64,000 nucleotides of DNA from JAHJQZ01 sp963675235 (GTDB lineage Bacteria > Pseudomonadota > Alphaproteobacteria > Rhizobiales > Devosiaceae): the NCBI GenBank assembly GCA_963675235.2, contig CAXXFU010000004.1, positions 310,001 to 374,000 on the forward strand, given 5' to 3'. The translations under genes were made by a program, and so were the position numbers. The notes beneath the pieces were generated by a model that was not told where the DNA came from, ran no database searches, and worked only from the letters and a program-made list of their open reading frames with translations. Positions 1-7,665 of the stretch are shown here, piece by piece. Within the stretch, counting starts at the first letter, position 1; each line of letters begins with the position of its first letter.

Positions 1-587
1 AAGATTCGTTCAATTTCCTGCACAATAACTGGCGCGAGCCCTTCGTAGGGCTCATCGAGCAGTAAAAGCTTTACATCTCGCATCAAAGCGCGGGCAATCG
101 CCAGCATTTGCTGCTCTCCACCGCTGAGAGTCGTGCCCTCCTGGCGCCGTCTTTCACCCAATCTGGGAAATGATTCGTAGACCTGCTCGACGGTCCAGCC
201 GTGGCCGGCCGCAACCTGGGCAAGCTGCAGGTTCTCCTCGACTGTCAGGCCCTGAATGATTCGCCGATCCTCCGGAACCAGCTGAATTCCAGCCCTTGCC
301 GCCTGAAATGCCGCCTTGTCGTGCAGGCCTTGTCCGTTGAGCCAGACCTCGCCCTTGCGCAATTCCGGCGTCTCGACGCGGGCAATTGCACGCAGCGTCG
401 AGGTCTTGCCGGCACCGTTTCGTCCAAGCAGGGCGAGGATATCGCCCTCCTTGATATCGAAGCTCACTCCCTGAACGACATAGCTCTCACCGTAATACGC
501 GTGCAAATCCTTGACAGAAAAGTACGGCTCTGCCGCCATCTCGGGCACCGGATTGTGATCGGTGCTTGCCATTTCAACGCTGGTCAT
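1..587 (-). CDS. livF: Branched-chain amino-acid-type ABC transporter ATP-binding protein, LivF-like (partial, 3' end outside window)
   Basis: This is the second ATPase of a HAAT-family importer, powering uptake through the LivH/LivM pore. The first 195 codons are present and the gene runs off the left edge. Visible motifs are Walker A GRNGAGKT at about residues 55-62, an LSGGEQQ signature, and Walker B LLLLDEP followed by YEGLAP, which is typical of LivF. The ATG at 587 overlaps the livG stop by one base (TGATG), so the two are translationally coupled. An N-terminal extension of about 20 residues precedes the usual start of the fold. The family is secure; the transported substrate is not known. 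Confidence 0.93.
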   Translation of the reverse strand, partial: MTSVEMASTDHNPVPEMAAEPYFSVKDLHAYYGESYVVQGVSFDIKEGDILALLGRNGAGKTSTLRAIARVETPELRKGEVWLNGQGLHDKAAFQAARAGIQLVPEDRRIIQGLTVEENLQLAQVAAGHGWTVEQVYESFPRLGERRRQEGTTLSGGEQQMLAIARALMRDVKLLLLDEPYEGLAPVIVQEIERI

Positions 588-1357
588 CAGTGTGCCTCGC
601 CCAGATATGCTTCCTTGACGCGCGGATCGGTACGCACGGCTTCCGGCTCGCCTTCGGCGATGATACGGCCGCCGGCGAGAACGGAAATCCGGTCGGCAAG
701 GGAGAACACCACGTGCATGTCGTGTTCAATGATGATCTTGGTCATGCCGCGCGCCTTGATCTTCTTGAGAAGATCGATGGTGGTATTGGTGTCGTGGCGT
801 GACATTCCGGCCGTGGGTTCGTCGAGCAGCAGCAGCCGCGGATGCTGGATCAGGCACATGGCCAGTTCCATGCGCCGCTTGTCGCCGCGCGACAGCGATC
901 CGGAGCGGTGATGCATGCGCTCGGTGAGCCCGACGTCCTCGAGCGTGTGCTCGGCTTCCTCGCGAATATCGGTCTGATGTCCGAGTGTCGTGAAGAAATT
1001 GAGCTTGAACGAACCGTCGCGCCTGGCGAAGGCCGGCGCCATGACGTTTTCCAGCACCGTCAGATCGGGGAAGATTTCCGGCGTCTGGAAGACGCGGGCG
1101 ATGCCGAGCTGATTGATCTGATGCGGCGCCTTGCCGGTCAGCACCGCGCCGTCGAACACGACGGCGCCGCGCGTCGGGGCCAGGCGGCCGACAATGACAT
1201 TGAGCAATGTCGACTTGCCGGCGCCGTTCGGCCCGATGATCGCATGGGTCTTGCCCTCCTCGATCGATAGATCGATATCGGCCAGCGCATGCAGGCCGCC
1301 GAAGGTCTTGTGCACATCGTCGACGTGCAGAACGATGTTTCTGTCTTGAACGCTCAT
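587..1357 (-). CDS. livG: Branched-chain amino-acid-type ABC transporter ATP-binding protein, LivG-like
   Basis: A 256-residue ATPase of the HAAT importer. Walker A is GPNGAGKST at residues 42-50, Walker B LLLLDE at 175-180 and the H-loop histidine is near 212. The signature loop reads LSRGD (155-159) rather than the canonical LSGGQ, a variant that occurs in LivG/UrtD-type proteins. The gene lies 9 bp downstream of livM and overlaps livF by one base. Length and the C-terminal EAYLGE motif are typical of LivG. It could equally be annotated as an unspecified HAAT ATPase because the ligand is unknown. Confidence 0.95.
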   Translation of the reverse strand: MSVQDRNIVLHVDDVHKTFGGLHALADIDLSIEEGKTHAIIGPNGAGKSTLLNVIVGRLAPTRGAVVFDGAVLTGKAPHQINQLGIARVFQTPEIFPDLTVLENVMAPAFARRDGSFKLNFFTTLGHQTDIREEAEHTLEDVGLTERMHHRSGSLSRGDKRRMELAMCLIQHPRLLLLDEPTAGMSRHDTNTTIDLLKKIKARGMTKIIIEHDMHVVFSLADRISVLAGGRIIAEGEPEAVRTDPRVKEAYLGEAH

Positions 1358-1366
1358 CGTTGTCCC

Positions 1367-2569
1367 CTATTCCGCCGGCTGCGGCTTCGCCGCTTCTTCG
1401 GTCTGACCGGCGTCACCATTGCCATTGCGATGGATGATGAGGCCCCAGATCAGTTTCGAACCCTGGACAATGCCGCCAGGCAGGAAGATCACCACGACGA
1501 TGAACAGCAGCCCGAGCGTCAGGTGCCAGCCTTCGCCGGTGAACGGGCTGATGACGCCGACCACGACATCCTGCACCGCTGGCGGCAGCCAGCCGAACCA
1601 CTCGTGCAGAACCCCCTCGTTGATCTTGGAGAAGATGTTCTCGAAGTACTTGATGAAGCCGGCGCCGAGCACCGGGCCCATCATTGTGCCCGCGCCGCCG
1701 AGCACGGTCATCAGCACGACCTCGCCAGAGGCGGTCCACTGCATGCGCTCGGCACCGGCCAGCGGATCCATGGCGGCGAGCAGTCCGCCGGCCAGACCCG
1801 CATACATGCCGGATATGACGAAGGCCGTCAGCATGTAGGGCTTGGTGTCAATGCCGGCGTAGCTCAACCGGTTGCGGTTGGCCTTGATCGCCTTGAGGAT
1901 CATGCCGAAGGGCGAGCGGAAGATCCTCAGCGACAGATAGAACACCAGGATCGCGATGACGGCGCAGAAGTAGTAGCCGATATTGAAGGTGAACACCCAG
2001 TCACCAAGGCCCAGCTTGAAGCTTTCGCCCATGACCAGGCCGAACAGATGCGGTGCGTCGGGCGCACCCTCGCTCATCAGCACCTGCGGGTCGTTGAGAT
2101 AGACCTGCAGACCGGTCTCGCCGTTGGTGATCGGCGTGAACACCGAATAGGCGAGGTTGTAGCTCATCTGGGCGAATGCCAGCGTCAGGATGGAGAAATA
2201 GATGCCTGATCGCCTGAGCGATATGAAGCCGATGAACAGGGCGAAGATCCCCGAAACGACCACCGCGAGCATCAGGCCGGGCAGGACGTTGAAGTCCAGG
2301 AGCTTGTACATCCACACCACCGAGTACGAACCGATGCCGAGGAAGGCGGCATGGCCGAAGCTCAGGTAGCCGGTCAGCCCGAACAGGATGTTGAAGCCGA
2401 TGGCGAAGATGCCGAAGATGGCAAAGCGCTGCATCAGGTCCGGGTAGCCGGCGTTGAACTGCGCCAGGCTCGAGCTTTCCGGGAAGGGTTGCAGAACGAT
2501 CGGCGTGGCCATCGTCAGGATGGTGACCGCGATCAGGAATGTTGTGTCTTTCTTGCTCAGACCAAGCAT
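1367..2569 (-). CDS. livM: Branched-chain amino-acid-type ABC transporter permease, LivM-like
   Basis: A 400-residue inner-membrane permease with roughly ten hydrophobic segments. It carries the LivM hallmark NILFGLTGYLSFGHAAFLG near residue 60 and a conserved AIKANRNRLSYAGI stretch in the cytoplasmic loop that contacts the ATPase. The C-terminal tail (about 25 residues, rich in E, A and P) is hydrophilic. It begins 3 bp after the livH stop codon, so the two permease subunits are probably co-translated. Together with LivH it forms the heterodimeric pore. Confidence 0.95.
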   Translation of the reverse strand: MLGLSKKDTTFLIAVTILTMATPIVLQPFPESSSLAQFNAGYPDLMQRFAIFGIFAIGFNILFGLTGYLSFGHAAFLGIGSYSVVWMYKLLDFNVLPGLMLAVVVSGIFALFIGFISLRRSGIYFSILTLAFAQMSYNLAYSVFTPITNGETGLQVYLNDPQVLMSEGAPDAPHLFGLVMGESFKLGLGDWVFTFNIGYYFCAVIAILVFYLSLRIFRSPFGMILKAIKANRNRLSYAGIDTKPYMLTAFVISGMYAGLAGGLLAAMDPLAGAERMQWTASGEVVLMTVLGGAGTMMGPVLGAGFIKYFENIFSKINEGVLHEWFGWLPPAVQDVVVGVISPFTGEGWHLTLGLLFIVVVIFLPGGIVQGSKLIWGLIIHRNGNGDAGQTEEAAKPQPAE

Positions 2570-2572
2570 GGA

Positions 2573-3604
2573 TTACTCCTCCATCACCCCGCGCCGGCCC
2601 AGAAGGCCACGCGGACGGGTGAGCAGAATGATGATGGCAACCAGGTAGATGATGACCTGGTCAATGCCCGGGATGATGGACTTGATCTCGTTCATCGAGG
2701 CGAAGCTCTGCAGGATGCCGAGCAGGAACCCTGCCGCGACGGCACCTGGCAGCGAGCCCATGCCGCCGACAACGACGACCACGAAACTGAGAACCAGGAA
2801 GTCCATGCCCATGTGGAAATTGGGACTGAGGATCGGCGCGTACATCACACCGGCCATGCCGGCGACGATGGCGGCAATGCCGAACATGATGGTGAAGCGC
2901 CGGTCGATATCGATGCCCAGCAATCCGACGGTCTCTCGGTCGGCCATGCCGGCACGAACGACCATGCCGAATGTGGTGAACTGCAGGAAGGAGAACACGC
3001 CAGCAATGACCACGCCGGCGAACAGGAAATAGACCATGCGCCAGTACGGATAGATAATGACGTCGGCCGGCATGCCGATCATGGCGCCGAAATCGAACGA
3101 GCCGGTGAAGGCGCCGGGCGCCGCCGTCTGGATCGGATTGGCGCCAAAGAAATATTTGACGATTTCCTGCAGCACGATGGCCAGCCCGAAGGTCACCAGG
3201 ATCTGTTCGGCGTGAGGACGCTTGTAGAAGTGCTTGATCAGGCCGCGTTCCATGGCGATGCCGACGAGCAGCATGACAGGGATCGCCAGAAGGATCGCCA
3301 TTGGCACCGACCAGTCGATCAGCCAGGCACCGAATTCCGGTCCGAACCAGGCCTCGACATAGGGCATCTGCACAACGAGCGGATTGCCCAGGAAGTCCTT
3401 CTGGGTCGGGTCGACCACTTCGAAGGACAGAGTGAACACCCGCTGCAGCGTCACCGCGCAGAAGGCGCCAATCATGAACAGCGCACCATGGGCGAAATTG
3501 ACCACCCCCAGCGTGCCGAAAATAAGCGTCAGACCCAAGGCGATCAGCGCGTAGGCCGAGCCCTTGTCCAGTCCATTCAGGATTTGCAGGATTATGGCAT
3601 CCAT
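2573..3604 (-). CDS. livH: Branched-chain amino-acid-type ABC transporter permease, LivH-like
   Basis: A 343-residue permease. I chose the ATG at 3604 (MDAIILQILNGLDKGS) because the LivH fold starts there and an AAGGG lies upstream; a reading from 3658 would add 18 unrelated residues. The family motif GLTLIFGTLGVVNFAHG lies near residue 30, and about eight membrane spans follow. Compared with plain LivH there is an extra periplasmic stretch at about residues 60-95. It is shorter than typical UrtB, which argues against a urea transporter. It is second in the operon after the binding-protein gene. Confidence 0.94.
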   Translation of the reverse strand: MDAIILQILNGLDKGSAYALIALGLTLIFGTLGVVNFAHGALFMIGAFCAVTLQRVFTLSFEVVDPTQKDFLGNPLVVQMPYVEAWFGPEFGAWLIDWSVPMAILLAIPVMLLVGIAMERGLIKHFYKRPHAEQILVTFGLAIVLQEIVKYFFGANPIQTAAPGAFTGSFDFGAMIGMPADVIIYPYWRMVYFLFAGVVIAGVFSFLQFTTFGMVVRAGMADRETVGLLGIDIDRRFTIMFGIAAIVAGMAGVMYAPILSPNFHMGMDFLVLSFVVVVVGGMGSLPGAVAAGFLLGILQSFASMNEIKSIIPGIDQVIIYLVAIIILLTRPRGLLGRRGVMEE

Positions 3605-3725
3605 CTCGTCTGCCCTTGTGACAGCGCACCATGGGGCCCCGGCTTGCCGGAACGCCACGGTGCTTGGAAGTTGCCAATCGCGCTCAGGCGCGATTGGCGA
3701 GTTTCACGTCTTCTGGTTGCGAATG

Positions 3726-5132
3726 CTAGGCGCCCGGATTGCAGGTGCCGAGCGTGGCCTCGGGACCACCGAACATCTCGTGGTCGGGCTCGTACCAGAC
3801 CTTGCTGACCGGGGTCGTTTCCACGATTTCCAGGTTGTCGTACTTGTTGGAGGGGTTTTCCTTGCCCTTCATGACAAGCACGTCCTTGAAGCACTGGTGG
3901 TCGGCCGAGCGATAGAGCGTCTTGCCCGTGCCCATGCCGTCGAACACGAAGCCCTTGTTGGCATCGGAGTCGACGCCATCGAGGCTGCCGGTGTTCTCTT
4001 CGAGCGCCGCAACCACGCCGCACGGATTGAACGTACCCGCACGCTCGACCGCATCGGCATAAAGCAGGGTCTGCACGTAGCAGGTCTGCGCCGAATTCGA
4101 CGGCGGCTGGCCGTACTTCTCGCCGAACGACTTGACGAAGGCCTTGGTACCCGCATCGGAGAGCTGCCAGTTCCAGTTCATCGAACCGTACACGCCCTTG
4201 ATGTTCTCGCCGGCGCCTTCGGCCATCAGCTCGGAGTAGAGCGGAACGACGATCTCGAACTGCTTGCCGTTGACCTGCTTGTCCCTCAAACCGAACTGAA
4301 CGGCCTGGGTCAGCGAGTTGATCATGTCCCCACCGTAGTGGTTGAGGATCAGGGTATCGGCGCCCGACTGCAGAACCGGGGTGATATAGGACGAGAAATC
4401 GCCCGCGCCGACCGGCGTACGGACGTCCTTGACCATGCCCCAGCCTTCACCCTCGAGGAAGCTCTTCATCGAGTCGGCCTGGGTCCAGCCCCAGGTGTAG
4501 TCGGCCGTCAGCATGTAGAACTGGCGATCCGAGCCATAGGCCTTGGACAGCACCGGCGCAAGCGCCGCACCGGACATGTAGGCGTCAAAGAAGTGACGGA
4601 ACCCGTTGGCCTTGCGGTCCTTGCCGGTGGTGTCGTTGGAGTGGGTCAGGCCGGCCATGAAGATGATGCCGGCTTCCTGGCACAGGCCCTGAACGGCGAC
4701 GGCCACGCCCGAGGACGAACCGCCATTGATCATGACGACACCGTCCTTTTCGATCATCGACCGGGCCGAAGCGCGAGCGGCGTCGGACTTGGTCTGCGTA
4801 TCGCCGGTGACGAATTCGACCTTCTTGCCGAGCACGCCATTGCCCTTCAGCGCCTTGGAGCTGAAGGTGTTCAGCATGCCGCCGTCGCCCTCGCCATTGA
4901 GGTGCTCGACAGCAAGCTGCTGGGCACGCAGCTCGTCCATGCCTTCGGCGGCATACGGACCGGTCTGCGGCACGTTGAATCCGAACTTTACCGTGCTGCC
5001 GGTCGGTTCGTTGGTGTATTCGGCAGCAATGCCCCGGCTGAACATAGTCGGAACAAGACCGGCGCCAATTGCGCCAGCAGCGGTACTCTTGAGCACCGTA
5101 CGCCGGGTCAGCCCCGTTTTGCGTTCGCTCAT
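3726..5132 (-). CDS. ABC transporter substrate-binding protein (type I periplasmic, HAAT family)
   Basis: A 468-residue periplasmic binding protein and the first gene of the importer operon. The start at 5132 has a strong GAGGAGG ribosome site. The N-terminus has a twin-arginine signal (TRRTVLK at about residues 9-15), a hydrophobic stretch and a likely cleavage after GIAA. The mature part has the type I fold opening VKFGFNVPQTGPYA and a GDTQTKSDAA stretch typical of Leu/Ile/Val- and amide-binding relatives. Its ligand cannot be read from sequence. Because a short-chain-acyl-type regulator gene is divergent from it, an organic acid or acyl ligand is possible; that is inference. Confidence 0.93.
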   Translation of the reverse strand: MSERKTGLTRRTVLKSTAAGAIGAGLVPTMFSRGIAAEYTNEPTGSTVKFGFNVPQTGPYAAEGMDELRAQQLAVEHLNGEGDGGMLNTFSSKALKGNGVLGKKVEFVTGDTQTKSDAARASARSMIEKDGVVMINGGSSSGVAVAVQGLCQEAGIIFMAGLTHSNDTTGKDRKANGFRHFFDAYMSGAALAPVLSKAYGSDRQFYMLTADYTWGWTQADSMKSFLEGEGWGMVKDVRTPVGAGDFSSYITPVLQSGADTLILNHYGGDMINSLTQAVQFGLRDKQVNGKQFEIVVPLYSELMAEGAGENIKGVYGSMNWNWQLSDAGTKAFVKSFGEKYGQPPSNSAQTCYVQTLLYADAVERAGTFNPCGVVAALEENTGSLDGVDSDANKGFVFDGMGTGKTLYRSADHQCFKDVLVMKGKENPSNKYDNLEIVETTPVSKVWYEPDHEMFGGPEATLGTCNPGA

Positions 5133-5245
5133 GGATATCCTCCTCGTTGAATGCCGGCGTGCCATTGTTCAGCATCTTCCGTGCGGCGAGAATTTACGCG
5201 CGGAATGAAAACAAGCGCAACAGCTTACTGTAATGATTGTTATTT

Positions 5246-5297
5246 TTTGTAAATTGTTTAATGCTTGACCGCGACTATCTGAAAATTCATTTACAAA
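5246..5297. promoter_or_regulatory. Candidate operator pair in the divergent importer/regulator promoter
   Basis: A perfect 9-bp inverted repeat: TTTGTAAAT at 5246-5254 and ATTTACAAA at 5289-5297, with centres 43 bp apart (about four helical turns). It lies in the 178-bp gap between the divergent binding-protein and XRE regulator genes. A TTGACC hexamer at 5265-5270 could be the -35 of the plus-strand promoter, which would put the right arm over its -10. The arms resemble the TTTGCAAA-like sites of RamB-type regulators, so autoregulation and control of the importer are inferred. Confidence 0.6.
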
Positions 5298-5310
5298 CGG
5301 GAGGTTCGGA

Positions 5311-6954
5311 GTGCGCGCACCGATAGGGTTAAGAATCCGTAGTCAACGGAAATCCTTGGGACTTTCCCAAGCCGAACTGGCGCGCCGTTCGAAGATCTCG
5401 GCCAGCTATCTCAACCTCATCGAAGCCAATAAACGCGACGTCGGAGGCGCTTTGCTGCACCGAATAGCTGAGGCATTGGGTCTGGATATCTCGGAATTGA
5501 CGGGCGAATCCGAACATCGCCTCATTCACTCGCTGGAAGAGGCGCTGACCGAACCCGTGTTCGTCGGCACCGGACTTCACCCCGCCGACGCCCGTATCCT
5601 GGTGGCCCAGCATCCCCAGGCCGCCGAGGCACTGGCACAGCTTCACCGCGCCTATCTCGAAGCCAACAACAGCCTCGACACCTACCAGCAGCGCCTGCGC
5701 GCCGATCCGCTGTTCTCGCAATTGTTGCACCAGGTGCTCAATCATGTCAGCGCCGTTCGCTCCTCCTCGGAAATCATCATGGACACCGAGGATCTGACCG
5801 ATACCGAACGCACCCGCTTCGTCGAATCGATCGGACGCGAAGCCCGCGATGTCTCCGATGTCGCCGAAACGCTGGTCGCCCATTTCGAGCAGTCCTCGGC
5901 GCAGCGCCGCATCGCCACGCCGCAGCAGGAACTCAATGACTTCTTCATTGCCGAGGACAACCACTTCCCTGCCCTCGAAGCGGTGGCGAGCACACTCAGG
6001 ACCGAGGTTGAGACCCGGGGCGGTTTCGGCGAGGTGGCGCTGTCCGACCTGATCGAGACACGCTTCGGCATCACGACCCAGCGGGGCGGCGATGCGCCGG
6101 CGGGCGAGATCAGCTTTTCCTCGCAGTATCGCTTTAGCGCCGAGGCGGCGCAGATGTGGTTCCAGGGTTCGACCACGGCGGCGACGCGGCAGTTCCAGCT
6201 GGCGCGGCTGTTTGTCGAACTGGCGGCGCCCGATGCCCTGCTCGACGCGGCCGCCAGCGCCAGGCTGACCTCGGCGGCGGCGCGGCGCCTGACCTTCAGG
6301 GCGCTTGCCTCCTATGTCGCCGGCGCGATCGTCATGCCCTATGACCGGGTCCTCGAAGCCGCCGAGGCCAGCCAGTACGACATCGACCATCTCGGCCAGA
6401 ATTTCACCGCCAGTTTCGAACAGGTGGCCCATCGCCTCGTCACCCTAAAACGCAAGGGCGCCGAGGGTATTCCCTTCGCCTTCCTGCGTTCCGACCCCGC
6501 CGGGCGTCTGACCAAACACTTTCCGCTTCCCGGCCTGCTCCTGCCCTCGACTGGACACGCCTGCCCGCTCTGGGCGCTTTACGCCGCCTTCCGCCAGACC
6601 GGCCAGGTCGTGCGCCAGGTGGCGCGCTTCGCCGACGGCTCGCGCTACCTGTTCGTTGCCAAGTCGGTGTCGCGACGGCCGGCAACCTTCCGCGAGCAGC
6701 CGTTCTATACCTCGGTGATGCTGGCTGCCGATATCCTTCACGCCGACCAGACCGTTTACGGCCAGGGGCTCGATCTCGCCGACACGTCCAACGAAGTGCC
6801 GGTAGGTCCGGCATGCCGGCTCTGTGTCCGGCGCGGCTGCGCCCACCGCCAGGAAGAAGCGCTCGATCTTCAGGGTGCCGAGACCGAACTCAGGACCCCG
6901 CTGGTGCCGCGCCGCTTCGATTCCGGTGGCATGCAGCAAGGCACCCCGATATGA
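5311..6954 (+). CDS. XRE-family regulator of the short-chain-acyl/RamB type with a kinase-like dimerisation segment
   Basis: A 547-residue DNA-binding regulator. The GTG start at 5311 follows GGGAGG at 5299-5304. Residues about 7-62 are an XRE helix-turn-helix (LGLSQAELARRSKISASYL). Residues about 290-400 correspond to the IrrE/DUF955-like region of this family, and the C-terminus has a cysteine cluster ACRLCVRRGC typical of RamB/short-chain fatty acyl regulators. Residues about 135-192 are unusual: they align with the two DHp helices of the histidine kinase at 7665-10364 (shared SEI..., ER.RF..SI and E patterns) but lack HExRTP. It is divergent from the importer and upstream of a receiver gene, so it probably controls both units. 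Confidence 0.85.
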   Translation: MRAPIGLRIRSQRKSLGLSQAELARRSKISASYLNLIEANKRDVGGALLHRIAEALGLDISELTGESEHRLIHSLEEALTEPVFVGTGLHPADARILVAQHPQAAEALAQLHRAYLEANNSLDTYQQRLRADPLFSQLLHQVLNHVSAVRSSSEIIMDTEDLTDTERTRFVESIGREARDVSDVAETLVAHFEQSSAQRRIATPQQELNDFFIAEDNHFPALEAVASTLRTEVETRGGFGEVALSDLIETRFGITTQRGGDAPAGEISFSSQYRFSAEAAQMWFQGSTTAATRQFQLARLFVELAAPDALLDAAASARLTSAAARRLTFRALASYVAGAIVMPYDRVLEAAEASQYDIDHLGQNFTASFEQVAHRLVTLKRKGAEGIPFAFLRSDPAGRLTKHFPLPGLLLPSTGHACPLWALYAAFRQTGQVVRQVARFADGSRYLFVAKSVSRRPATFREQPFYTSVMLAADILHADQTVYGQGLDLADTSNEVPVGPACRLCVRRGCAHRQEEALDLQGAETELRTPLVPRRFDSGGMQQGTPI

Positions 6955-7048
6955 ACAGCACATTGAGTGCGGCGCCCATTTGCTGTTATCTCAATCAGTC
7001 GCTGAGGTTCGGGAGGGGGAAACTCCGGGCGCGGCGGGAGGGCAATAC

Positions 7049-7429
7049 GTGAAAACCGACGTTCTGATCGCCGAAGACGAGCCGGCGATCCTTGATTCTC
7101 TTGAGTTCATCCTGCGCCGGGCCGGCCTATCCGTCGCCTCGGTGACCGATGGCGCCGCCGCATTGACCGAGATCCGGCGCCTCAATCCCAAGGTCGTGGT
7201 GCTCGACGTCATGCTGCCGCGCCAGTCCGGTTTCGAGGTTCTCAAGCAGATCCGCGCCGATGAGGCTTTCGCACAGCTGCAGGTGCTGATGCTCACCGCC
7301 AAGGGCCAGACCCAGGACAAGCGCATCGCCGAGGAGCTGGGCGCCGACGCCTTTGTCACCAAGCCCTATGCAAATGCCGATGTGGTGCAATCGGTGCAGT
7401 CCCTGATGGCGCGGCTCGGGCCTGCCTGA
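7049..7429 (+). CDS. Receiver-only (single-domain) response regulator
   Basis: A 126-residue CheY-like receiver and nothing else. The GTG at 7049 follows GGGAGGG at 7036-7042. Phosphorylation-site residues are present: acidic pair E9/D10, phosphoacceptor D53 (VVLDVMLPR), T83 (MLTAKG) and K105 (VTKPY). There is no DNA-binding or enzymatic output domain, so its phosphorylated form must act on another protein. Its stop overlaps the start of the next gene by one base, and it shares the operon with a transporter-kinase that is its likely phosphodonor. A longer reading from 6824 would add unrelated residues and was rejected. Confidence 0.93.
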   Translation: MKTDVLIAEDEPAILDSLEFILRRAGLSVASVTDGAAALTEIRRLNPKVVVLDVMLPRQSGFEVLKQIRADEAFAQLQVLMLTAKGQTQDKRIAEELGADAFVTKPYANADVVQSVQSLMARLGPA

Positions 7430-7665
7430 TGGCGGAATCGCGCCGCGTCCAGACCGCCGCGTTCATCCTGCCGGTTTTCGGGGCGCTGCTGTGTGTGCCG
7501 CCCCTGCTCAGCGTGTTCAACGTGCCGGCGACCGTCATCGGCATTCCGCTGGTCGCCATCTATCTGTTCTCGGTGTGGATCGGGCTGATCGGGATCACAT
7601 TCGTCCTGTCGCGCCGTCTCGGCCGCGAAGAAGACGCCTCCAGCGAAGGCGAGGACCGGCCTTGA
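7429..7665 (+). CDS. Small two-span membrane protein next to an SSS transporter-kinase
   Basis: A 78-residue protein with two hydrophobic segments (about residues 11-31 and 36-60) and a charged tail (SRRLGREEDASSEGEDRP). Start and stop each overlap the neighbouring gene by one base, which indicates translational coupling to the receiver and to the transporter-kinase. Size and layout resemble the small subunits (DUF4212 type) that accompany some sodium/solute symporters. That resemblance is by size and topology only. A role as a subunit of the transporter-like sensor domain is inferred. Confidence 0.8.
   Translation: MAESRRVQTAAFILPVFGALLCVPPLLSVFNVPATVIGIPLVAIYLFSVWIGLIGITFVLSRRLGREEDASSEGEDRP

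Noticed and set aside
1..5132. Urea transporter (urtABCDE) identity of the importer
   Set aside because: LivH is far shorter than UrtB and the neighbours are not urease genes; the ligand is left open.
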